A stretch of DNA of 64,000 bases from Streptomyces venezuelae (GCF_008642355.1 NZ_CP029193.1:5418001-5482000), one strand, 5' to 3'; positions 41,878 through 51,094 are shown, counted from the stretch's first letter. Notes: generated by a model from the letters alone, not told the origin. Translations and numbers: made by a program.

Positions 41878-44800
41878 GTGTCACCTCGCATCACCGATCC
41901 CGAGCAGCTCAAGGAGCTCCTCGGGATCCCGTTCACCCCGGAGCAGACGGCGTGCATCATCGCGCCGCCCGCCCCGCAGGTGATCGTGGCCGGAGCCGGC
42001 TCGGGCAAGACGACGGTGATGGCCGCACGCGTGGTGTGGCTGGTCGGCACCGGCCATGTCGCCCCCGAGCAGGTCCTCGGCCTGACCTTCACGAACAAGG
42101 CGGCGGGCGAACTCGCCGAGCGCGTGCGCCACGCCCTCGTCAAGGCGGGCGTCACCGACCCCGACGCGGCCGACCCCGACAACCCGCCGGGCGAGCCCGT
42201 CATCTCCACGTACCACGCCTTCGCGGGCCGCCTCCTGACCGACCACGGCCTGCGCATCGGCCTGGAGCCCACCTCACGCCTCCTCGCCGACGCCACCCGC
42301 TTCCAGCTCGCCGCGCGCGTGCTCCGCGAGGCACCCGGGCCCTACCCCGCGCTCACCCGCTCCTTCCCCGACCTCGTCAGCGACCTCCTCGCCCTCGACA
42401 GCGAGCTCGCCGAGCACCTGGTGCGGCCCGAGAGGCTCCGCGCGTACGACACCGAGCTCCTGCGCGCACTCGACGGCGTGAAGCTCTCCAACGCCGACCT
42501 GCGCAAGGTCCCCGAAGCGGCGGCGGCCCGGCTCGAACTGGCCGAGCTCGTCGGGCGCTACCGCGCGGCGAAGCGCTCCCGCGACCTCCTCGACTTCGGC
42601 GACCAGATCGCGCTCTCCGCGACCCTCGCCGACACCCGCGCGGAGGTCGGCGAGATCCTCAGGGACGAATTCCGCGTCGTCCTCCTCGACGAGTACCAGG
42701 ACACCTCCGTCGCCCAGCGCATCCTGCTCTCCGGACTCTTCGGCGGAGGCACGGGACACCCGGTGACCGCGGTCGGCGACCCCTGCCAGGCCATCTACGG
42801 CTGGCGCGGCGCCTCGGTGGCCAACCTCGACGACTTCCCCCAGCACTTCTCGTACGCCGACGGGCGCCCCGCCGCCCGCCACGCGCTCAGCGAGAACCGT
42901 CGCAGCGGCGGCCGCCTCCTCGACCTCGCCAACGGCCTCGCGGAGCCCCTGCGCGCCATGCACGCGGGCGTGGAGGCCCTCCGGCCCGCCCCCGGCGCCG
43001 AACGGGACGGCGTCGTGCGCTGCGCCCTGCTGCGCACGCACGCCGAGGAGATCGACTGGCTCGGCGACTCGATCGCCCACCTCGTCCGCACCGGCAAGGC
43101 GCCCGGCGAGATCGCCGTCCTGTGCCGCACCGCCACGGACTTCGCCGGGATCCAGGCCGCCCTCGTCGCCCGCGACATCCCCGTGGAGGTCGTCGGTCTC
43201 TCCGGACTGCTGCACCTCCCGGAGGTCGCCGACCTCGTCGCCGTCTGCGAAGTCCTCCAGGACCCCGGTGCCAACGCCCCCCTGGTGCGGCTCCTCACCG
43301 GACCCCGCTGGCGGATCGGCGCCCGCGACCTCGCCCTCCTGGGCCGCCGCGCCCGCCTCCTCGTACGCCCCGGGCACGCCGCGCCCGACGATCCGGACCG
43401 CCGCCTCGCAGAAGCCGTCGAGGGGGTCGACCCGGCCGAGGTGATATCGCTCGCGGATGCCCTGGACACCTTCCTGGAGTCACCGCTCGACCCGGGCGAC
43501 GCCTCCGGAGCCGACGACGGACTGCCCTTCTCGGCGGACGCCAGGGTGCGCTTCGCCCGGCTCGCCGCCGAACTGCGTGAGCTGCGCCGCTCGCTGGCCG
43601 ATCCGCTCATGGACGTGCTGCACCGCGTGCTCGCCGTCACCGGTCTGGAGGTCGAGCTCTCCGCGTCCCCGGGCGCCCTCGCGGCCCGCCGCCGCGAGAC
43701 GCTCTCCAACTTTCTGGACGTCGCCGCCTCCTTCGCCGCGAACGACAGCGGTGCGACGCTCCTCGCCTTCCTCGGCTTCCTGCGCACCGCGGCCCAGTAC
43801 GAGAAGGGCCTCGACAACGCCCTGCCGGGCGGTGAGAACACCGTCAAAGTGCTCACCGCCCACCGGTCCAAGGGCCTCGAATGGGACGTCGTCGCCGTCC
43901 CCGGTCTCGTCAACGGCACCTTCCCGAGCGCGCAGGGACGCGAGAAGTGGACCGCACAGGCCAAGGTCGTCCCGCACGAGCTGCGCGGGGACAGGGCCAC
44001 GCTGCCCGACGTCGACACGTGGGACGCCAAGGGGATGAAGGCCTTCCACGAAGCGATGAAGGACCACCAGCGCACCGAGGAGCTCCGCCTCGGGTATGTG
44101 ACGTTCACCCGCCCCCGCTCCCTCCTCCTCGGTTCCGGCCACTGGTGGGGCCCCACCCAGAAGAAGCCGCGCGGCCCCTCCGACTTCCTCCAGGCCTTGT
44201 ACGACCACTGTGCGGCCGGTCACGGCGAGATCGAGGCGTGGGCCGAAGCGCCCGCCGAGGACGAGGAGAACCCCGCCCTCCAGGAAGCCACCGCCGACCA
44301 GGCGTGGCCGCTCCCGCTGGACGAGGCCTCCCTGGCCCGTCGCAGGGCGGCCGCACAGACGGTCCTCGCCCACCTGGACCGCCTCACGGGGGAGGGCGCA
44401 CCGGAGACCGCCCGCTCCCACGAAGAGGCCCACCCGTCGGCACACGCCGACGTGCCGCCGGCCGACGACCCCGAATGGCCACCCCCTCCGGAGGACGAAG
44501 AGGGGCTCTACGAAGAGGGGCTCTACGGAGAGGGCCTTCACGGAGAGGGCCTGTACGAAGAGGGCCTGCGCGAAGAAGGCCTTCACGACGATGACTGGGA
44601 GTCCCTGGCGACGGAGCGCCCCGCCGTCCCGCACCCCGCGGAGCACCCCGACCCCGCGCCCGCGCACGTGAAGCTCCCCGCACCCCGCCCCGACGCCCGA
44701 CCCCACCCCGCCGCGGAGGGACCCCCGCGGGCACCCAGCACCTCGCTCACCCCGGAGGAAACCCGCACCCTCGCCTCCTGGGACCGCGACCTGGACGCCC

Positions 44801-45495
44801 TCACCGGAGAGCTCCTGCGCGCCCGCGAGGCCGTCAGGGACGTCCCCGTGCCGCCCTCGCTCACCGCGTCCGAGCTGATGCGCCTGGCCGCCGACCCCGA
44901 CGGCTACGCACGGGACCTCGCCCGGCCCATGCCGCGTCCGCCGCAGCCCGCGGCCCGCCGCGGCACCCGCTTCCACGCCTGGATCGAGTCCCGCTTCGAA
45001 GAGCTCCCCCTGCCGATGCTCGCCCCGGAGGACCTGCCGGGCGGCGCCCCCGACGAGGCCGAGATCGCCGACGAGCGCGACCTCGAAGCCCTCAAGGAAG
45101 CCTTCGAACGCACGGAGTACGCCCACCGCGCGCCCCACCGCGTCGAAGTCCCCTTCCAGTTCGTGATCGCGGGCCGCGTCATCAGGGGCCGCATCGACGC
45201 CGTCTACAAGGAAGGTGACGGCGCCGACGCGACGTACGAGATCGTCGACTGGAAGACCAGCCGCACCCGCACCGCCGACCCCCTCCAGCTCGCCGTCTAC
45301 CGGCTCGCCTGGGCCGAGCAGCAGGGCGTCCCCCTGGAGTCGGTCAAGGCCGCCTTCCTCTACGTACGCAGCGGAGAGACCGCACGCCCCAGGAACCTGC
45401 CGGGCCGCGCCGAGCTCGAACGTCTCCTCCTGGAGGGACCGGCCGAGGCCCTGGTCGACGAGCCGCGGGACGAGCCCGCCCCGGATGGCGGATAG
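41878..45495 (+). CDS. adnB: AdnB-like UvrD-type helicase with RecB-type nuclease
   Basis: A 1205-residue partner of AdnA. Helicase motifs: AGAGSGKTT (about 38-46), LTFTNKAAGELAERV, STYHAFAG, LLDEYQDTS, GDPCQAIYGWRGA, TAHRSKGLEWDVV, YVTFTRPRSLL. The C-terminal nuclease has RFHAWIE, GRIDAVY (about 1104) and VDWKTSRT (about 1124). It lacks the four-Cys set of AdnA. A six-fold EEGLY-type repeat (874-903) lies in an acidic linker before the nuclease. GTG at 41878 is chosen because a -10 box sits just before it; ATG at 41848 is in frame but overlaps the promoter. Confidence 0.86.
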   Translation: MSPRITDPEQLKELLGIPFTPEQTACIIAPPAPQVIVAGAGSGKTTVMAARVVWLVGTGHVAPEQVLGLTFTNKAAGELAERVRHALVKAGVTDPDAADPDNPPGEPVISTYHAFAGRLLTDHGLRIGLEPTSRLLADATRFQLAARVLREAPGPYPALTRSFPDLVSDLLALDSELAEHLVRPERLRAYDTELLRALDGVKLSNADLRKVPEAAAARLELAELVGRYRAAKRSRDLLDFGDQIALSATLADTRAEVGEILRDEFRVVLLDEYQDTSVAQRILLSGLFGGGTGHPVTAVGDPCQAIYGWRGASVANLDDFPQHFSYADGRPAARHALSENRRSGGRLLDLANGLAEPLRAMHAGVEALRPAPGAERDGVVRCALLRTHAEEIDWLGDSIAHLVRTGKAPGEIAVLCRTATDFAGIQAALVARDIPVEVVGLSGLLHLPEVADLVAVCEVLQDPGANAPLVRLLTGPRWRIGARDLALLGRRARLLVRPGHAAPDDPDRRLAEAVEGVDPAEVISLADALDTFLESPLDPGDASGADDGLPFSADARVRFARLAAELRELRRSLADPLMDVLHRVLAVTGLEVELSASPGALAARRRETLSNFLDVAASFAANDSGATLLAFLGFLRTAAQYEKGLDNALPGGENTVKVLTAHRSKGLEWDVVAVPGLVNGTFPSAQGREKWTAQAKVVPHELRGDRATLPDVDTWDAKGMKAFHEAMKDHQRTEELRLGYVTFTRPRSLLLGSGHWWGPTQKKPRGPSDFLQALYDHCAAGHGEIEAWAEAPAEDEENPALQEATADQAWPLPLDEASLARRRAAAQTVLAHLDRLTGEGAPETARSHEEAHPSAHADVPPADDPEWPPPPEDEEGLYEEGLYGEGLHGEGLYEEGLREEGLHDDDWESLATERPAVPHPAEHPDPAPAHVKLPAPRPDARPHPAAEGPPRAPSTSLTPEETRTLASWDRDLDALTGELLRAREAVRDVPVPPSLTASELMRLAADPDGYARDLARPMPRPPQPAARRGTRFHAWIESRFEELPLPMLAPEDLPGGAPDEAEIADERDLEALKEAFERTEYAHRAPHRVEVPFQFVIAGRVIRGRIDAVYKEGDGADATYEIVDWKTSRTRTADPLQLAVYRLAWAEQQGVPLESVKAAFLYVRSGETARPRNLPGRAELERLLLEGPAEALVDEPRDEPAPDGG
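44497..44586 (+). repeat. Six-fold 15-bp tandem repeat in adnB
   Basis: Six in-frame 15-bp units (44497, 44512, 44527, 44542, 44557, 44572) each encode a variant of E/G-E-G-L-Y/H/R. They lie in the acidic linker between the helicase and nuclease domains. Copy number probably varies between strains (inference). Confidence 0.9.
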
Positions 45496-45498
45496 GCT
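45493..45498 (+). promoter_or_regulatory. -10 box of the M20 dipeptidase gene, leaderless
   Basis: TAGGCT, inside the last codons of adnB, ends 7 nt before the ATG at 45506. No ribosome-binding site is visible, so the dipeptidase may be transcribed from here as a leaderless mRNA. Confidence 0.4.
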
Positions 45499-45505
45499 CG
45501 TGACC

Positions 45506-46909
45506 ATGAGCGAGACACCGGACAGCGCCGTCCGCACGTACATCGAGAACCACCGTGCAGCCTTCCTCGACCACCTCTCCGAGTGGCTGCGCATCCCGTC
45601 CGTGTCGGCGCAGCCCGACCACGCGGGGGACGTGCGCCGCAGCGCGGACTGGCTCGCCGCGGCCCTCAAGGAGACCGGCTTCCCGACCGCGGAGGTCTGG
45701 GAGACGCCCGGAGCGCCCGCCGTCTTCGCCGAGTGGCCCTCCGACGACCCGGACGCCCCCACCGTCCTCGTCTACGGCCACCACGACGTCCAGCCCGCCG
45801 CCCGCGAGGACGGCTGGGACACCGACCCCTTCGAGCCCGTCGTCCGGGGAAACCGCCTCCACGCGCGCGGGGCGGCCGACGACAAGGGCCAGGTGTTCTT
45901 CCACACACTCGGAGTCCGCGCCCACCTCGCGGCCACCGGCCGCACCGCGCCCGCGGTCCACCTCAAGCTGCTCGTCGAGGGCGAGGAGGAGTCCGGCTCC
46001 CCGAACTTCCGCGCGCTCATCGAGGCCCACAAGGACCGCATCGCCGCCGACGCGGTGATCGTCTCCGACACCGGCATGTGGTCGGAGGACACCCCGACCG
46101 TCTGCACGGGCATGCGCGGCCTCGCCGAGTGCGAGATCCAGCTGCACGGCCCCGACCAGGACATCCACTCGGGTTCCTTCGGCGGCGCCGTGCCGAACCC
46201 GGCCACCGAGGTCGCCCGCCTCGTCGCCGCCCTCCACGACGAGCACGGGCGCGTGGCGATCCCCGGGTTCTACGAAGGCATCACGGAACTCACCGACCGC
46301 GAGCGCGAACTCTTCGCCGAGCTCCCCTTCGACGAGGGCCGCTGGCTGCACACGGCCAAGTCGCACGCCACGCACGGCGAGGCAGGACACACCACCCTGG
46401 AGCGGATATGGGCCCGCCCCACCGCCGAGGTCAACGGCATCGGCGGCGGTTACCAGGGCGTGGGCAGCAAGACGATCATTCCGTCGTCCGCCCTGGTGAA
46501 GCTCTCCTTCCGGCTGGTCGCGGGCCAGGACCCGGCCCACGTGGAGCAGGCCGTCCGCACCTGGGCCGCCGACCGCATCCCCGCCGGAATCCGCCACACG
46601 GTCACCTTCGGCGGCGCCACACGCCCGTGCCTGACCCCGCTCGACCACCCGGCCCTGCAGTCCGTCGTACGGGCGATGGGCCGCGCCTTCGAACAGAAGA
46701 TCCGCTTCACGCGCGAGGGCGGCTCGGGACCCGCTGCGGACCTCCAGGACGTCCTCGGGGCACCCGTGCTCTTCCTCGGCATCTCCGTCCCCTCCGACGG
46801 CTGGCACGCGCCGAACGAGAAGGTCGAGATCGATCTGCTGCTCAAGGGCGTCGAGACGACCGCGCACCTCTGGGGCGACCTCGCGGAGAACTGGCGCGAC
46901 GCACGCTGA
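45506..46909 (+). CDS. M20 family dipeptidase
   Basis: A 467-residue zinc exopeptidase of the M20/CNDP type. Metal-site motifs: VYGHHDVQPA (His ligand), ARGAADDKGQ (bridging Asp), LVEGEEESGS (catalytic Glu and ligand), IVSDTGMW (Asp ligand) and a late His near DGWHAPNEKV. The dimerisation lid sits around DQDIHSGSFGGAVPNP. No signal peptide, so a cytoplasmic enzyme that splits dipeptides. It stands where mycobacteria carry a channel gene (Rv3200c). ATG at 45506; GTG at 45500 is also in frame. Confidence 0.93.
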   Translation: MSETPDSAVRTYIENHRAAFLDHLSEWLRIPSVSAQPDHAGDVRRSADWLAAALKETGFPTAEVWETPGAPAVFAEWPSDDPDAPTVLVYGHHDVQPAAREDGWDTDPFEPVVRGNRLHARGAADDKGQVFFHTLGVRAHLAATGRTAPAVHLKLLVEGEEESGSPNFRALIEAHKDRIAADAVIVSDTGMWSEDTPTVCTGMRGLAECEIQLHGPDQDIHSGSFGGAVPNPATEVARLVAALHDEHGRVAIPGFYEGITELTDRERELFAELPFDEGRWLHTAKSHATHGEAGHTTLERIWARPTAEVNGIGGGYQGVGSKTIIPSSALVKLSFRLVAGQDPAHVEQAVRTWAADRIPAGIRHTVTFGGATRPCLTPLDHPALQSVVRAMGRAFEQKIRFTREGGSGPAADLQDVLGAPVLFLGISVPSDGWHAPNEKVEIDLLLKGVETTAHLWGDLAENWRDAR

Positions 46910-46989
46910 CATTCCGCCGGGTCGCCGAGCACGCCCCGGCCCCATGCCCTGCTGAACCACCCATTCCATCGGGGGAGTTGGAAGCACCT

Positions 46990-47937
46990 GTGACCACCTG
47001 GACCGACCGCACCGCAGACCGGCCCGTCTCGCTGACCGCGCCGAGCGGCATCGACCGTGCCGCGCACCACCGCATGGACGAGGCGTGGCTCGCCGCCGCC
47101 TGGAGCCACCCCACCACCCGGGTCTTCGTGGTCTCCGGCGGTCAGGTGCTCATCGACGAGACGCCCGAGGGGCACACCGAACTGGTGATGACGCCTTCCT
47201 TCGAGGCGCCCCTCACCGAGGAACACCGCTACTTCCTCGGCACGGACGACGACGGCGTCAGCTACTTCGCGCTCCAGAAGGACACCCTGCCGGGCCGCAT
47301 GGACCAGTCGGCGCGCCCCGCGGGGCTGCGCGAGGCGGGCCTGCTGCTCTCGCCCCGGGACGCGGGCCTCATGGTGCACGCCGTGGCCCTGGAGAACTGG
47401 CAGCGCCTGCACCGCTTCTGCTCACGCTGCGGTGAGCGCACCGTCATCGCGGCGGCCGGCCACATCCGCCGCTGCCAGGCCTGCGGCGCCGAGCACTACC
47501 CCCGCACGGACCCCGCCGTGATCATGGCGGTCCGGGACAGCGAGGACCGCATCCTGCTCGGCCGCCAGGTGCACTGGCCCGAAGGCCGCTTCTCGACCCT
47601 CGCGGGCTTCGTCGAGCCGGGGGAGTCCATCGAGCAGTCGGTGCGGCGCGAGGTCTTCGAGGAGGCGGGCGTCACGGTCGGCGACGTCGAGTACGTCGCC
47701 AGCCAGCCCTGGCCGTTCCCCTCCAGCCTCATGCTGGGCTTCATGGCCGACGCGACCTCCTCGGAGATCAACGTCGACGGCGAGGAGATCCACGAGGCCC
47801 GCTGGTTCTCCCGGGAAGACCTGCGGGCCGCATTCGAGTCCGGGGAGGTCCTGCCTCCCTACGGCATCTCGATTGCGGCCCGCCTGATCGAGCTCTGGTA
47901 CGGCAAGCCCCTGCCGAAGCCGGGGACGGTGGGCTGA
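46990..47937 (+). CDS. nudC: NADH pyrophosphatase NudC
   Basis: A 315-residue Nudix enzyme that hydrolyses NAD(H) and removes NAD caps from RNA in family members. A four-Cys zinc site is CSRCGE (from C145) with CQACG. The Nudix box GFVEPGESIEQSVRREVFEEAGV is complete, and SQPWPFPSS, the NADH-specific signature, follows. GTG at 46990 with a GGAAG purine run upstream is used. In mycobacteria nudC lies between adnB and uvrD2, as here. Confidence 0.95.
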   Translation: MTTWTDRTADRPVSLTAPSGIDRAAHHRMDEAWLAAAWSHPTTRVFVVSGGQVLIDETPEGHTELVMTPSFEAPLTEEHRYFLGTDDDGVSYFALQKDTLPGRMDQSARPAGLREAGLLLSPRDAGLMVHAVALENWQRLHRFCSRCGERTVIAAAGHIRRCQACGAEHYPRTDPAVIMAVRDSEDRILLGRQVHWPEGRFSTLAGFVEPGESIEQSVRREVFEEAGVTVGDVEYVASQPWPFPSSLMLGFMADATSSEINVDGEEIHEARWFSREDLRAAFESGEVLPPYGISIAARLIELWYGKPLPKPGTVG

Positions 47938-47978
47938 GAGCCCGGCTCCGAGCCCGCCCGCACCTGGTGCGCCGTGCT

Positions 47979-48218
47979 TCAGGCCAGCTTCTGCTTGACC
48001 TGGGCCAGCGAGGGGTTCGTGAGGGTCGAGCCGTCCGGGAAGAGAACGGTGGGGACCGTCTGGTTTCCGCCGTTCGCCTTCTCGACGAAAGCCGCCGAGT
48101 CCGGGTCCTGCTCGATGTTGATCTCGGTGTAGGCGATGCCCTCACGGTCCATCTGACCCTTGAGGCGGCGGCAGTAGCCGCACCACGTGGTGCTGTACAT
48201 CGTCACAGTGCCCGGCAT
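47979..48218 (-). CDS. mrx1: Mycoredoxin (glutaredoxin-like)
   Basis: A 79-residue thioredoxin-fold protein with the redox motif CGYC (C13, C16) in MYSTTWCGYCRRLKGQM, and the TVPTVLF cis-Pro loop. Mycoredoxins reduce mycothiol mixed disulfides, taking electrons from mycothiol. ATG at 48218 follows AAGGAG (12 nt gap); an upstream in-frame ATG at 48254 lacks a ribosome-binding site and would add unrelated residues. It is divergent from uvrD2, matching mycobacterial Rv3198A. Confidence 0.92.
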   Translation of the reverse strand: MPGTVTMYSTTWCGYCRRLKGQMDREGIAYTEINIEQDPDSAAFVEKANGGNQTVPTVLFPDGSTLTNPSLAQVKQKLA

Positions 48219-48368
48219 GTCTCTCGTGCTCCTTCGTTGCTCGGGGTGCGTCATCGCAATGGGTCGAACGTACGCGACCCGGCCACCATTCCCGTATTAG
48301 TACGACCGGCTCCGCCTCCCTGTGGACAACCGGCTCACCCGTCCCCGGAGACCTGGCAAGCTGGCTGG

Positions 48369-50576
48369 GTGACATCAGCAACGCACTCCACCCTCTTCCC
48401 GCAGGTCCCGGACTCCCCCGACGCTGTGCTCGACGGGCTCGACCCGGAGCAGCGCGAGGTCGCCACCGCCCTGCACGGACCGGTGTGCGTCCTCGCCGGT
48501 GCCGGCACCGGCAAGACCCGGGCGATCACCCACCGGATCGCCTACGGGGTGCGAGCCGGGATGCTGCAGCCCGCCAGCGTGCTCGCCGTCACCTTCACGA
48601 ACCGCGCCGCCGGAGAGATGCGAGGCCGCCTCCGCCAGCTCGGTGCCTCCGGTGTCCAGGCCCGCACCTTCCACTCCGCGGCCCTGCGCCAGCTCCAGTT
48701 CTTCTGGCCGAAAGCAGTCGGTGGACCGCTGCCCCGGATCGTCGACCGCAAGATCAAACTCGTCGCGGACGCGGCCGCGGCCTGCCGCATCCGCCTCGAC
48801 CGGAACGAGCTGCGCGACCTCACCAGCGAGATCGAGTGGTCCAAGGTCACCCAGACCGTCCCCGCGGACTACGCGGCCGCCGCCGCGAAGGCGGGCCGCG
48901 ACGTCCCCCGCGACCCCGCCGAGATCGCACAGCTCTACGCGGCGTACGAAGACCTGAAGCGCGACCGTGCCGTCATCGACTTCGAGGACGTGCTGCTGCT
49001 CGCCGTCGGCATCCTCCAGGACCGGCACGACATCGCCGAGCAGATCCGCGCCCAGTACCAGCACTTCGTCGTCGACGAGTACCAGGACGTGAGCCCCCTG
49101 CAGCAGCGCCTCCTGGAGCTCTGGCTCGGCGACCGGGACAGCCTCTGCGTCGTCGGCGACGCCAGCCAGACGATCTACTCGTTCACCGGCGCGACCCCCG
49201 ACCATCTGCTGAACTTCCGCACCCGCCACCCGGGGGCCACGGTCGTCAAACTGGTCCGTGACTACCGCTCCACCCCCCAGGTCGTCCGCCTCGCGAACGG
49301 CCTCCTCTCCCAGGCCCGCGGCCGCGCCGCCGACCACCGCCTGGAACTCGTCTCACAGCGCGACGCCGGACCCGAACCGGTCTATACGGAGTACGTGGAC
49401 GAGCCGGCCGAGGCCGAAGGTGCCGCCCGCCGCATCCGCGCCCTCCTCGCCGACGGCGTCCCCGCCAGCGAGATCGCGGTCCTGTTCCGCACGAACTCGC
49501 AGTCGGAGATCTACGAACAGGCCCTCGCCGACGCGAACGTCCCCTACCAGCTGCGGGGCGCCGAGCGGTTCTTCGAGCGCACGGAGGTGCGCGAGGCGGG
49601 CGCGGCCCTGCGCGGCGCCGCCCGCTTCGGTGGCAACGACGCGCTCCTCGACGACGTGGTCGACCTCCCCTCCCAGGTGCGGGCCGTGCTCTCCACCAAG
49701 GGGTGGACGACCGAGCCCCCCGCCGGGTCCGGGGCGGTGCGCGACCGGTGGGAGTCCCTGGCGGCGCTGGTGCGGCTCGCCGAGGACTTCGCGCGGGCCA
49801 GGCCGGAGGCGACCCTCGCCGACCTCGTGGCCGAGCTCGACGAACGGGCGAACGCCCAGCACGCGCCGACCGTCGAGGGCGTCACGCTGGCCTCGCTGCA
49901 CGCGGCCAAGGGCCTGGAGTGGGACGCCGTGTTCCTCGTGGGCCTCGCCGAAGGCATGATGCCGATCACCTACGCCAAGACCGACGAGCAGATCGAGGAG
50001 GAGCGCCGCCTCCTCTACGTGGGAGTGACCCGCGCCCGCGCCCACCTCTCCCTCTCCTGGGCCCTCTCGCGCTCTCCGGGCGGCCGCCCCACCCGTCGCC
50101 CCACCCGGTTCCTCGACGGACTGCGGCCGGGCTCCGGAGCGGGCGCCGCCGCCCGGGCCGCGAGCGGCGGTCCCGGAGGCATCGAGCGCGGCACCGGCGG
50201 AGCCGCGGGTCCGGTGGAAGGGCGACGGCAGCGCAAGAGCCGCACGCCCGCCCGCTGCCGGGTCTGCGGACGGACCCTGACCGAGGCGGGCGAGATGAAG
50301 CTCATGCGGTGCGAGGACTGCCCGTCCGACATGGACGAAGGGCTCTACGAACGGCTGCGGGAGTGGCGATCCGGACAGGCGAGGGAGCTGGGGCAGCCCG
50401 CGTACTGCGTCTTCACGGACAAGACCTTGATCGCCATCGCGGAGGCGGTGCCCGAGGACGAGGGCGAGCTGGCACGCATCCCCGGCGTCGGCGTCCGCAA
50501 GTTCCACCGTTTCGGCGCCGAGGTGCTCGCCATCTGTGCAGGTCAGGACTATGTAAGGGGCGCCGAAGGCGAGTGA
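48369..50576 (+). CDS. uvrD2: ATP-dependent DNA helicase UvrD2
   Basis: A 735-residue SF1 helicase. Motifs: AGAGTGKTR (about 43-51), VTFTNRAAGEMRGRL, VVDEYQDVSP, GDASQTIYSFTGA, SLHAAKGLEWDAV, YVGVTRARAHLS. The C-terminus has the UvrD2-specific four-Cys element CRVCG...CEDC (from about 632) and an HRDC-like domain (about 660-731, ending ELARIPGVGVRKFHRFGAEVLAI). These actinobacterial features separate it from UvrD1/PcrA. GTG at 48369 has no clear ribosome-binding site and may be leaderless. It is directly upstream of the wblC promoter. Confidence 0.94.
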   Translation: MTSATHSTLFPQVPDSPDAVLDGLDPEQREVATALHGPVCVLAGAGTGKTRAITHRIAYGVRAGMLQPASVLAVTFTNRAAGEMRGRLRQLGASGVQARTFHSAALRQLQFFWPKAVGGPLPRIVDRKIKLVADAAAACRIRLDRNELRDLTSEIEWSKVTQTVPADYAAAAAKAGRDVPRDPAEIAQLYAAYEDLKRDRAVIDFEDVLLLAVGILQDRHDIAEQIRAQYQHFVVDEYQDVSPLQQRLLELWLGDRDSLCVVGDASQTIYSFTGATPDHLLNFRTRHPGATVVKLVRDYRSTPQVVRLANGLLSQARGRAADHRLELVSQRDAGPEPVYTEYVDEPAEAEGAARRIRALLADGVPASEIAVLFRTNSQSEIYEQALADANVPYQLRGAERFFERTEVREAGAALRGAARFGGNDALLDDVVDLPSQVRAVLSTKGWTTEPPAGSGAVRDRWESLAALVRLAEDFARARPEATLADLVAELDERANAQHAPTVEGVTLASLHAAKGLEWDAVFLVGLAEGMMPITYAKTDEQIEEERRLLYVGVTRARAHLSLSWALSRSPGGRPTRRPTRFLDGLRPGSGAGAAARAASGGPGGIERGTGGAAGPVEGRRQRKSRTPARCRVCGRTLTEAGEMKLMRCEDCPSDMDEGLYERLREWRSGQARELGQPAYCVFTDKTLIAIAEAVPEDEGELARIPGVGVRKFHRFGAEVLAICAGQDYVRGAEGE

Positions 50577-50588
50577 TTCAAACTCGTC

Positions 50589-50629
50589 GAAAAAATAGTT
50601 TGCGCATGCGCAAGGAAGACCCATAGGTT
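50589..50629 (+). promoter_or_regulatory. wblC promoter with WhiB7-type A/T patch
   Basis: An A/T-rich patch, gaaaaaatagtt (50589-50600), lies immediately before TTGCGC (50600-50605, -35). TAGGTT (50624-50629, -10) follows after 18 bp. WhiB7 is known to act at promoters with an A/T-rich patch just upstream of the -35 box, binding it with its AT-hook, and to drive its own gene. The -35 overlaps a perfect 14-bp palindrome, ttgcgcatgcgcaa (50600-50613). Transcription would start near 50636, giving a leader of about 615 nt before wblC. Confidence 0.7.
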
Positions 50630-50634
50630 CTTAA

Positions 50635-50672
50635 CACGGAAACGGCGGCTTCTCCGAAGCCGAGGTTCCGTG
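50635..50672 (+). other. Hairpin at the 5' end of the wblC leader
   Basis: The arms cacggaa (50635-50641) and ttccgtg (50666-50672) pair, with an inner 7-bp stem cggcttc/gaagccg (50646-50652, 50656-50662). No T-run follows. Either it stabilises the leader 5' end or it ends read-through from uvrD2. Confidence 0.5.
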
Positions 50673-50739
50673 CTGTACTTGATAGTCCGCAGGACCGGTT
50701 CCGGCCGATCCCCTAGACGCCGAGAGGAGGCGAATTCCA

Positions 50740-51081
50740 GTGATCAGCATCAACGAGAGCTTCATCAGCACCGCGAAAATGACCGATCGCTCGGTCGTCG
50801 CTTCCTGCCTGCTCGGCTTCTCGAACCAGGGCACCGGTCTGTCCGGCGGCATTCCCGCCGTCCGTCCGATGTCTCCCTCCCTGCCTCTCGCCGGTCTTCC
50901 CGTCCGCGAGGCCAATGAGGGCAATGAGCGACCGACCAAGGCACCGGAAGCAGCAGTAGCGGAGGCGCAGGCCCAGGCCTATGCCTTTGCGGCAGCCGGT
51001 GCCGGATTCCGGAAGCAGACGACGCAGCACCACACGATGTGGGCCTTCCGTGGGCTCGAACCCTGGAGTGATCCAGTCTGA
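50740..51081 (+). CDS. 113-codon upstream ORF in the wblC leader
   Basis: The ORF begins ISINESFISTAKMTDR, with AGGAGG 9 nt before its GTG, one of the best ribosome-binding sites in the window, and ends HHTMWAFRGLEPWSDPV. There is no known domain; the middle is Ala/Glu-rich (EAAVAEAQAQAYAFAAAG). Its stop codon lies 25 nt before an intrinsic terminator and 170 nt before wblC. In mycobacterial whiB7 and Streptomyces wblC, leader ORFs sense ribosome stalling by antibiotics. A sensor ORF is the natural reading here, although 113 codons is long and a functional small protein is also possible. Confidence 0.72.
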   Translation: MISINESFISTAKMTDRSVVASCLLGFSNQGTGLSGGIPAVRPMSPSLPLAGLPVREANEGNERPTKAPEAAVAEAQAQAYAFAAAGAGFRKQTTQHHTMWAFRGLEPWSDPV

Positions 51082-51094
51082 TCCTCGATCAGAC
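51076..51094 (+). promoter_or_regulatory. Leader hairpin overlapping the uORF stop
   Basis: gtctgatc (51076-51083) pairs with gatcagac (51087-51094) around a 3-nt loop and covers the uORF stop codon (51079-51081). It shares a base with an alternative small hairpin, ctgga/tccag (51063-51076), so the two compete. This is a plausible switch element before the terminator. Confidence 0.5.

Noticed and set aside
44497..44586. Possible CRISPR array
   Set aside because: Repeat units are 15 bp, in frame and without spacers, inside a coding gene.
43480..45762. 760-codon minus-strand open frame
   Set aside because: Antisense of adnB and the start of the dipeptidase gene; no start signal and no recognised motif.
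45583..46981. Upstream extension of the NudC frame over the dipeptidase gene
   Set aside because: The upstream part is an Arg/Pro-rich shadow of the M20 gene. NudC begins at the GTG at 46990.
50670..50918. 82-codon open frame (start GTG at 50670) in the wblC leader
   Set aside because: It overlaps the well-initiated 50740 ORF in another frame, has no ribosome-binding site and has a highly charged shadow-like composition.
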